Source of the DNA: Candidatus Saccharimonadia bacterium
GTDB lineage: Bacteria; Patescibacteriota; Saccharimonadia; Saccharimonadales; Saccharimonadaceae
NCBI GenBank assembly: GCA_023257755.1
Contig: JALRBM010000068.1
Coordinates: 1-8,016, forward strand
Length of the DNA stretch: 8,016 nt
Direction: 5' to 3'
Of this stretch, positions 1 to 4,154 are shown one piece after another. The first letter of the stretch is position 1, and each line of letters starts with the position of its first letter. The notes beneath the pieces were generated by a model. That model was given only the letters and a program-made list of their open reading frames with translations, was not told where the DNA came from and did not search any database. Position numbers and translations under genes: made by a program.

Positions 1-510
1 GTCATCGGTTGAGGCGAATTCATCACCTTTCTTAATAAGCAACCAAGCCTTTTCATCTTTTCCATGCATTTTGATGAGGGCAAATTCGCCGTTTAGCTTT
101 TTGCCATGTAAAAAGAATGTCAAGTGACCCTTTTTTAGTTCTTTTCTGAGGGTGGCTTCGTCGTCCGGACCATCGTGGTACGGTTCGTAAGTGCCCGCGT
201 CCCATATGATGACGCTCCCGGCCCCGTAGTTTCCTTCAGGGATCGTGCCTTCAAATTTACGATACTCGTAAGGATGATCCTCGACCTGCATCGCGAGGTG
301 GCGGTCGTGCGGGTCCATGGACGGGCCTTTGGGAACGGCCCAGCTCTTTAAGACGCCGTCAAGCTCCAGGCGAAAATCGTAGTGAAGCCGGGAAGCGTGA
401 TGTTCCTGTACGACGAAGGCCAGTTTTTTACCAGCCGATTGCCTCTTTTTGCCTTTTGGTTCGGGGGTTTTATCGAACCGGCGCTTTTTAAAATACTTGC
501 CAAGGCCCAC
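1..510 (-). CDS. ligD: LigD-type protein, N-terminal 3'-phosphoesterase (PE) domain, partial
   Basis: This is the N-terminal 170 residues of a LigD-type end-joining protein, cut by the left window edge. The PE domain trims 3'-phosphate or 3'-ribonucleotide ends before sealing. Residues about 31-165 carry the family signature: HHASRLHYDFRLELDG, SWAVPKGPS, VEDHPYEY, FEGTIPEGNYGAG and the GEFALIK strand. His37, His43, Asp45, Arg47, Lys61, His79 and Tyr83 line up with the known metal- and phosphate-binding residues of Pseudomonas LigD at a constant offset of five. Residues 1-30 are a basic linker. There is no ATG before residue 65, so the start taken is GTG at 510, with AAAGGA ten bases upstream. 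The gene is in the same frame as ku and begins six bases after its stop, so translation is probably coupled. A ligase domain probably follows outside the window, but a stand-alone PE protein is possible. Confidence 0.9.
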   Translation of the reverse strand, partial: MGLGKYFKKRRFDKTPEPKGKKRQSAGKKLAFVVQEHHASRLHYDFRLELDGVLKSWAVPKGPSMDPHDRHLAMQVEDHPYEYRKFEGTIPEGNYGAGSVIIWDAGTYEPYHDGPDDEATLRKELKKGHLTFFLHGKKLNGEFALIKMHGKDEKAWLLIKKGDEFASTDD

Positions 511-516
511 AAGTGA

Positions 517-1284
517 TTATTCCTTTAGGCTGGCTTTGAGCGTCGCCATCAGGTCTTTCGCTGAAGTGTCTGGAGTCTTTTTGGAGGTATGTTTCTTTGG
601 TTTTTTGCCCTTTGTTTTGGCTTCGATCATATCCTCGAGCTCTTCGGTGTATGTGTCTTTATAATCTTCCGGAATAAAATGCGATGTTTCCTGCGAGATG
701 AATTTGATCGCGACTTTTACTTCGTCTGCTTTGACCGTATCTTCTGAGGGGAATTTCAGGTCGGTTGCTTCGCGCAGATCAGTCGGGAAACGCATTTGAT
801 TCAAGACGAGCGCTTTGCCAACGGGTTTGATGACGCCTAGATGTTCGCGCTGTCTTAGGACGAACTTGGAAAGCCCAAGCTTTCCCGATTGTTCCAGTGC
901 CGCACGAAGCAGTGCGTAGGCTTTCTCGCCGCCCTTTACCGGTTCAAGATAATAAGGATGTTCAAAGTAACGGATGTCGATCTCGTCCTCGTCAACGAAA
1001 TGTTGGATATCGATCGTTTCCGTTTTTTCAGTATCAAGCTTGTCTAAATCCTTCTGCGTCAAAACGACATAGTCGCCGTCGCGGTATTCGTAGCCTTTGA
1101 CGATATCTTTCCAGGGCACTTCCTCGCCGTCTTCCCGGCAAATCCTGGCATATCGGATTGGCGAATGGTCATCCTTGTGAAGCATATCAAGATCGATACC
1201 TTCGTGTGGATTGACGCCGCTATACAATCTGACAGGAATATTGACTAGTCCGAAACTGATTGATCCGCTCCATAATGCTCTCAT
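517..1284 (-). CDS. ku: Ku, DNA end-binding protein of non-homologous end joining
   Basis: Bacterial Ku forms a homodimeric ring on double-strand break ends and recruits LigD. The 255-residue length fits the family (about 250-300). The start MRALWSGSISFGLVNIPVRL is the classic N-terminus. The core beta-barrel region follows, including YCR-like RICREDGEEV at 47-56, the segment FEHPYYLEP at 107-115 and the KALLRAAL-type helix at 121-130. A Lys-rich tail at 224-237 and a short final helix ending in KASLKE match the C-terminal region that contacts DNA and LigD in other bacteria. The first ATG is clearly correct because of the conserved N-terminus, yet the only Shine-Dalgarno-like AAGGAG ends one base before it, which is oddly close. 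ku is the first gene of a two-gene unit with ligD and diverges from a reductase gene. Confidence 0.96.
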   Translation of the reverse strand: MRALWSGSISFGLVNIPVRLYSGVNPHEGIDLDMLHKDDHSPIRYARICREDGEEVPWKDIVKGYEYRDGDYVVLTQKDLDKLDTEKTETIDIQHFVDEDEIDIRYFEHPYYLEPVKGGEKAYALLRAALEQSGKLGLSKFVLRQREHLGVIKPVGKALVLNQMRFPTDLREATDLKFPSEDTVKADEVKVAIKFISQETSHFIPEDYKDTYTEELEDMIEAKTKGKKPKKHTSKKTPDTSAKDLMATLKASLKE

Positions 1285-1385
1285 ACTCCTTATGGTAACA
1301 GATACTATGTCGTTCGGCTAACGAGGGGTGATTTTATCTGGGGAATTAAGTATAGTAAAAAGGCCTAAAGCAGAATGGAGTGAAT
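1285..1385. promoter_or_regulatory. Divergent ku / reductase promoter region with shared -10 octamer
   Basis: This 101-base gap separates two divergent genes. AGTATAGT at 1349-1356 reads as TATAGT on the plus strand (1351-1356) and as TATACT on the minus strand (1354-1349), so it could act as a two-way -10. The -35 boxes are weak on both sides; GTGATT at 1328-1333 is the best plus-strand candidate, at 17 bases. For the reductase this gives a start near 1363 and a leader of about 20 bases holding its ribosome site. A second possible minus-strand -10, TAGTAT at 1307-1302, lies nearer to ku. The short inverted repeat CGTT-N5-AACG at 1311-1323 could be an operator, but it is weak. No LexA-like box was seen. 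Confidence 0.5.
1377..1380 (+). promoter_or_regulatory. Ribosome binding site that sets the reductase start
   Basis: GGAG lies five bases before ATG 1386. The in-frame GTG at 1380 overlaps this site and so cannot be the start it serves; ATG 1386 is chosen. Confidence 0.75.
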
Positions 1386-1949
1386 ATGGGTAAACTTGTT
1401 CTTAGTATGATGATGACGCTTGACGGGTTTGTAGCAGGATCGCAAAACGAACTTGATTGGGTTGTATGGGAAGAAGAAATGGATCGTGACGCCTCTCTGT
1501 TAATAGATCGGGCAGATGCCATGCTCGTCGGATATGGAGCGTATAAAGATATGGCAAACTACTGGCCGAATGCCCTTCAAAAAGCGACAAGCGAAGCTGA
1601 AAAGGATTTCGCGAAACGCATAAACGCCAAACATAAAATAATCGTATCGCAGCAGGAGCAACGGCTTCTCTGGGAGGACGAAGAGCAGTTGAGCGGAGGA
1701 GATCTGAAATCGCAGATCTATGACATGAAGTCTAAGTACGATACCATCGTTGCTTATGGCGGGGTGGGCCTTGCACAATCATTAATTAATGAAGGGTTGG
1801 TGGACGAGTACGAACTCATCGTTAGCCCGGTAGCCCTTGGGAAAGGTAAGGCTCTCTTCTCGCTCGCACAAACACCGCAAAAGTTTGCCTCCGTTAGAAT
1901 AAAGCAATACAGTAGCGGTGCCTACAGATTGTTTGCTCTCCAAGCATAG
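1386..1949 (+). CDS. RibD C-terminal / dihydrofolate-reductase-like family protein (YyaP/YwjB type)
   Basis: This 187-residue protein of the RibD-C/DHFR-like fold is a probable NAD(P)H-dependent reductase. It is not the classical FolA and its substrate is unknown. The N-terminal strand LVLSMMMTLDGFVAG (residues 4-18) is the family hallmark. LVGYGAYKDMANYWP (47-61) corresponds to the usual GRxTYExMxxYWP segment. IVAYGGVGLAQSLINEGLVDEY (121-142) holds the glycine-rich cofactor loop, and LIVSPVALGKGKALF (144-158) is the usual closing strand and loop. The length is typical, with no signal peptide or membrane segment. It stands alone with its own promoter, divergent from ku, and ends at a terminator shared with rplK. 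Such proteins are common and often only loosely tied to folate metabolism, so no pathway is assigned. Confidence 0.88.
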   Translation: MGKLVLSMMMTLDGFVAGSQNELDWVVWEEEMDRDASLLIDRADAMLVGYGAYKDMANYWPNALQKATSEAEKDFAKRINAKHKIIVSQQEQRLLWEDEEQLSGGDLKSQIYDMKSKYDTIVAYGGVGLAQSLINEGLVDEYELIVSPVALGKGKALFSLAQTPQKFASVRIKQYSSGAYRLFALQA

Positions 1950-1977
1950 TGCGTTGCATCACACGTTTCTTAAATAA

Positions 1978-2009
1978 AAAAATATCCGCCTCTTGAAGCG
2001 GATATTTTT
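1978..2009. terminator. Bidirectional intrinsic terminator between reductase gene and rplK
   Basis: This is a perfect 12-base-pair stem, AAAAATATCCGC (1978-1989) with GCGGATATTTTT (1998-2009), around an eight-base loop. The A/T ends of the stem supply a U-run in both directions, and the minus-strand RNA gets further U after 1978. It serves the convergent reductase gene and rplK. Confidence 0.92.
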
Positions 2010-2022
2010 GAAAAGACTTTGA

Positions 2023-2448
2023 TTAGTCGACAACTTCGACGCCCATACTCCGGGCGGTACCGGCGATAACCTTTACGCGGCCTTCCTGGTCGATGGCGTT
2101 AAGCTGGTCTTTCTTATACTCGGCGATTTCTTCTAGTTGCGCGCGGGTAATCTTGCCTACCTTGTCGACATGCGCCTTGCCGCTTCCCTTTTTGATACCG
2201 GCTTTTTCACGGATCAGGTCGTCGACTGGCTGTCCAAGCCATTTCCAGGTAAAGGTGCGGTCTTCGAATACCTGCAGATGGACGATACCTTCCTTGCCCA
2301 TCTCGCCTTTGGTCGCTTCGTTGAACGGGTTGATGAAGTCCATCATGTTCAGCCCCCACTGACCGAGGGTGCTACCGACAGGAGGGCCTGCGCTGGCACG
2401 GCCAGCTGGAACGCGGAACTTCAAGTTTCCGATGATTTTTTTTGCCAT
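2023..2448 (-). CDS. rplK: 50S ribosomal protein uL11
   Basis: L11 forms the GTPase-associated centre of the large subunit with 23S rRNA helices 43/44. The 141 residues match the family length. The N-terminal domain begins MAKKIIGNLKFRVPAG and contains PPVGSTLGQWGLNMMDF; VFEDRTFTWKW follows. The C-terminal RNA-binding domain carries KAGIKKGSGK, KVGKITRAQLEEIAEYK and the end GTARSMGVEV. Position 26, proline in most bacteria (PPVGPALGQ), is serine here, and GQHG/GQQG is GQWG. AAGGA lies ten bases before the ATG. Unusually, no rplA follows: the gene is flanked by its own promoter and a terminator, so it appears to be transcribed alone, and secE-nusG lies beyond an opposing gene. Confidence 0.97.
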   Translation of the reverse strand: MAKKIIGNLKFRVPAGRASAGPPVGSTLGQWGLNMMDFINPFNEATKGEMGKEGIVHLQVFEDRTFTWKWLGQPVDDLIREKAGIKKGSGKAHVDKVGKITRAQLEEIAEYKKDQLNAIDQEGRVKVIAGTARSMGVEVVD

Positions 2449-2469
2449 TATAATTTATTCCTTCTTTTG

Positions 2470-2485
2470 ACTCGTATTACCGAGT
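2470..2485 (-). promoter_or_regulatory. Small hairpin in the rplK leader
   Basis: In the minus-strand RNA, ACTCG pairs with CGAGT around the six-base loop GTAATA, within a leader of about 44 bases and upstream of the AAGGA site. It could stabilise the mRNA or bind a regulatory ribosomal protein. A five-pair stem can also occur by chance, so the role is unproven. Confidence 0.35.
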
Positions 2486-2498
2486 GCGTAACCCTGGT

Positions 2499-2527
2499 AT
2501 TATAGCGCGCCGAAGGTCTTTTTTCAA
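2499..2527 (-). promoter_or_regulatory. Promoter of rplK
   Basis: Near-consensus promoter on the minus strand: -35 TTGAAA (2527-2522), a 17-base spacer, and -10 TATAAT (2504-2499). Transcription should start near 2492, giving a leader of about 44 bases. It is the strongest promoter in the window, as suits a ribosomal protein gene. Confidence 0.88.
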
Positions 2528-2533
2528 GGCATC

Positions 2534-2561
2534 CTTGCTCACTCGGAAGATTTGCTATACT
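2534..2561 (+). promoter_or_regulatory. Promoter of the four-helix membrane protein gene, near-leaderless
   Basis: The extended -10 TGCTATACT (2553-2561) lies six bases before ATG 2568. CTTGCT or TTGCTC around 2534-2540 is a fair -35 at 15-16 bases. The expected start falls at or next to the ATG, so the mRNA is probably leaderless; GAGG at 2562-2565 is too close to work as a ribosome site. Confidence 0.65.
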
Positions 2562-2567
2562 GAGGCT

Positions 2568-3110
2568 ATGAGCGTGCGTCGGAAAATAGTTGTTGCCAAT
2601 GTTTTTGGGGCGATCGGCTATATGCTGCTTGTCGCGGCATGGGCTTTCTCGCTTGCTGTCATACTGGCGATTCTTTTTGAAACCACCGGCGTAGGCCAGC
2701 CGAGTATGCCCCTTGAACCGACAAAAGAAACCGTTACGGCCGGTTCGCCTAGCCCTGTCGTCATGGTTGCGTCCTATGCTATCACCGGGCTGGTAGTGCT
2801 GGTAAGTCTGGGTATTCTTGTGACGCTTCCCTATTTTGTAGGAAAGTGGGGGGCGCGAATCGTAAAAGGTTTTATGAAACTCACTCGTATCGATATGACC
2901 AGAAAACAACTCCTTCTGGTCAAGGGCTGCCTCGCCGCCCTTCCGCTGCTGGTACTTATGGTGCTTCAACTAGCCTTGACACCTGAGGGTATCGTATTTG
3001 CGGCAATGTTCGGGGCAACAGTGGCGGCGTCGCTGCTTGCGATCGTTGCATTTCTGATGCAAGCACTTTTGGCGCGCCGTCAAAAGCTTTCGATTGACGA
3101 AGTCTGGTAA
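2568..3110 (+). CDS. Four-helix integral membrane protein of unknown function
   Basis: I do not recognise this family. The 180 residues predict four membrane helices: about 9-37, 63-92, 118-137 and 140-168. The first loop (38-62) is polar and rich in Pro, Thr and Ser and is probably outside. The loop 93-117 is basic (KWGARIVKGFMK, TRKQ) and probably inside, as are both termini by the positive-inside rule (MSVRRK at the start, ARRQK near the end). No catalytic motif is visible. A longer in-frame reading from 2484 would overlap the promoter and add a non-hydrophobic stretch, so ATG 2568 is chosen. The gene sits alone on the plus strand between rplK and nusG, with its own promoter and terminator, which splits what is usually one cluster. 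Expression as a real gene is likely but its role is unknown. Confidence 0.75.
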   Translation: MSVRRKIVVANVFGAIGYMLLVAAWAFSLAVILAILFETTGVGQPSMPLEPTKETVTAGSPSPVVMVASYAITGLVVLVSLGILVTLPYFVGKWGARIVKGFMKLTRIDMTRKQLLLVKGCLAALPLLVLMVLQLALTPEGIVFAAMFGATVAASLLAIVAFLMQALLARRQKLSIDEVW

Positions 3111-3125
3111 TAGCCACTAAAAAAT

Positions 3126-3147
3126 AATCCGGTTCGTTCACCGGATT
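3126..3147. terminator. Bidirectional terminator between membrane protein gene and nusG
   Basis: An eight-base-pair stem, AATCCGGT (3126-3133) with ACCGGATT (3140-3147), encloses a six-base loop. It is followed by CTTTTT on the plus strand and by a T-rich run (TTTTTT after one A) on the minus strand. It ends both convergent genes and cuts secE-nusG transcription off from rplK. Confidence 0.88.
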
Positions 3148-3158
3148 CTTTTTAATAA

Positions 3159-3704
3159 CTATACTTTCTTGACCTGCAGGGCGTCCAGTTCAACAGGAGT
3201 ATCGCGTCCGAACATGCTGACCATGACTTTGATCTTGCCCTTTTGGGTGTCGATTTCGCTGATCGCACCGTCAAAGCCTTTGAATGGCCCATCGACAATA
3301 CTGACCACTTCGCCTTCACGGAAGTCGATCTGGTGCTTTGGATCCTCAACCCCCATGCGCTTCTTGATCTTGGCGATCTCGGCATCGGAGACAGGGGTCG
3401 GTTCGGTGCCGCTGCCAACAAATCCGGTGACGCCGGGAGTGTTGCGGACAATATACCAGGTTTCATCAGTTAACTTCATCTCGACCAGCGCGTAGCCCTG
3501 GAAGATCTTCTTTTCGACGACCTTGCGCTTGCCGTTTTTAATCTCGATCTGCTTTTCCTTTGGAACCATGACGTCGAAAATCTTGTCGGCCATGTCCACG
3601 GCATTAATACGCTGGCGAATGCTTTCCGCCACTTTTTCTTCGTATCCACTGTAGGTGTGGATCGCATACCATTGTCTTGTTGAGTCGTATCGGTTCTTTG
3701 CCAT
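3159..3704 (-). CDS. nusG: Transcription termination/antitermination factor NusG
   Basis: NusG binds the RNA polymerase clamp, modulates pausing and links transcription to Rho or to the ribosome. It has 181 residues, the typical length. The NGN domain (about 10-110) begins with WYAIHTYSGYEEKV and contains KKIFQGYALVEM and the segment WYIVRNTPGVTGFVG. The C-terminal KOW domain (about 126-181) contains FREGEVVSIVDGPFKGFDG, then SMFGRDTPVELD. The ATG at 3704 starts six bases after the secE stop. Its AAGGA (3713-3709) overlaps the secE TAA codon with four bases to the ATG, so translation is coupled to secE. The unit ends at the terminator around 3126-3147 instead of continuing into rplK. Confidence 0.97.
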   Translation of the reverse strand: MAKNRYDSTRQWYAIHTYSGYEEKVAESIRQRINAVDMADKIFDVMVPKEKQIEIKNGKRKVVEKKIFQGYALVEMKLTDETWYIVRNTPGVTGFVGSGTEPTPVSDAEIAKIKKRMGVEDPKHQIDFREGEVVSIVDGPFKGFDGAISEIDTQKGKIKVMVSMFGRDTPVELDALQVKKV

Positions 3705-3710
3705 TTTTCC

Positions 3711-4055
3711 TTATCCTAGCATTAATTCGAATAAATACTTAAAGAGAGCGTCAAGGAGCAAAATAATCACGGCGATGACCGCAGTAAATACAATAATTGC
3801 GCCGGTCAGTCCCCATGTTGCACGGCGGGTTGGCCAGCGAACTTGCTTCAGTTCGTACCAGGCTCCCTTGAAATAGTTGCCGGTTGCCACGAAAGGCTTA
3901 GCGGCTCCGCGTGTCTTTTTGTCCGCAGTCTTTGCAGAAGCGGCTTTAACGGCTACCGGCTTGACTGGCTTCTCAGCCTTCTTTGTTTCGCCTGCGGTAA
4001 TTCGAGTGACTTTCGTTCCCGAGCCCTTGGCTGTTTTTTTAGTGTTCCCTGCCAA
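3711..4055 (-). CDS. secE: Preprotein translocase subunit SecE
   Basis: SecE is the clamp subunit of the SecYEG export channel in the inner membrane. The family core lies at the C-terminus: amphipathic segment NYFKGAWYELKQVRWPTR (60-77) with the conserved EL-x-x-V-x-WP motif, then one membrane helix at about 84-104. Residues 1-58 are an Ala/Lys/Thr-rich basic extension of unknown role, about twice the length of a minimal single-span SecE. The start is TTG at 4055, because GGAG lies seven bases before it and the product then begins MAGNTKKTAK. A longer in-frame GTG at 4106 overlaps the -10 box and would lie upstream of the expected transcript, so it is rejected. It forms a two-gene operon with nusG. 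Confidence 0.93.
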   Translation of the reverse strand: MAGNTKKTAKGSGTKVTRITAGETKKAEKPVKPVAVKAASAKTADKKTRGAAKPFVATGNYFKGAWYELKQVRWPTRRATWGLTGAIIVFTAVIAVIILLLDALFKYLFELMLG

Positions 4056-4062
4056 AGTATTT

Positions 4063-4066
4063 CTCC
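4063..4066 (-). promoter_or_regulatory. Ribosome binding site that sets the secE TTG start
   Basis: GGAG on the minus strand lies seven bases before TTG 4055. No ATG is available in frame nearby, so this site supports the TTG start. Confidence 0.75.
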
Positions 4067-4074
4067 AACTTAAA

Positions 4075-4094
4075 AGTCTGCTCCTTGGCAGACT
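4075..4094 (-). promoter_or_regulatory. Hairpin in the secE leader with AAGGAG in the loop region
   Basis: In the minus-strand RNA, AGTCTGC pairs perfectly with GCAGACT (seven pairs) around the loop CAAGGA, then TTTAAG. The hairpin begins within about four bases of the predicted transcript start (near 4098). A 5'-terminal hairpin may protect the mRNA. The AAGGA in the loop is not next to a start codon and could be a decoy or chance. The short U-run is too weak for a clear terminator. Confidence 0.4.
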
Positions 4095-4112
4095 GTCAAG
4101 TACCACTATACT
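4085..4112 (+). promoter_or_regulatory. Opposing promoter toward the glycosyltransferase
   Basis: On the plus strand, -35 TTGGCA (4085-4090), a 16-base spacer, and -10 TATACT (4107-4112). The -10 overlaps the secE -10 by four bases, so the two promoters share the octamer ACTATACT. The predicted start is near 4119, leaving a leader of about 36 bases without a ribosome site. A second candidate is the extended -10 TGCTACGAT at 4137-4145, which would give a near-leaderless start. Confidence 0.6.
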
Positions 4113-4133
4113 TCACTGGCCCTAAACGGTCAA
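4105..4133 (-). promoter_or_regulatory. Promoter of secE-nusG
   Basis: On the minus strand, -35 TTGACC (4133-4128), a 17-base spacer, and -10 TATAGT (4110-4105). Transcription should start near 4098, giving a leader of about 43 bases before TTG 4055. Confidence 0.85.
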
Positions 4134-4154
4134 GCGTGCTACGATTATGACATC

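Noticed and set aside
1285..1385. SOS (LexA) box controlling ku
   Set aside because: No GAAC-N4-GTTC or CTG-N10-CAG pattern was found by eye; only the weak CGTT-N5-AACG repeat is present.
2137..2505. 122-residue plus-strand frame across rplK
   Set aside because: It is a shadow of L11, which is unmistakable on the minus strand, and it runs through the L11 promoter.
2448..2969. 173-residue open frame on the minus strand, just upstream of rplK
   Set aside because: It is antisense to the four-helix membrane gene, spans the rplK promoter and leader, and its product is a low-quality basic sequence without a recognisable domain.
3152..3466. 104-residue minus-strand frame within nusG
   Set aside because: Another frame of nusG, low-complexity Ser/Pro/Arg composition, no ribosome site seen.
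4053..4106. Extended secE start at GTG 4106
   Set aside because: The GTG overlaps the -10 box and lies before the expected transcript start; the TTG at 4055 has a well-spaced GGAG.
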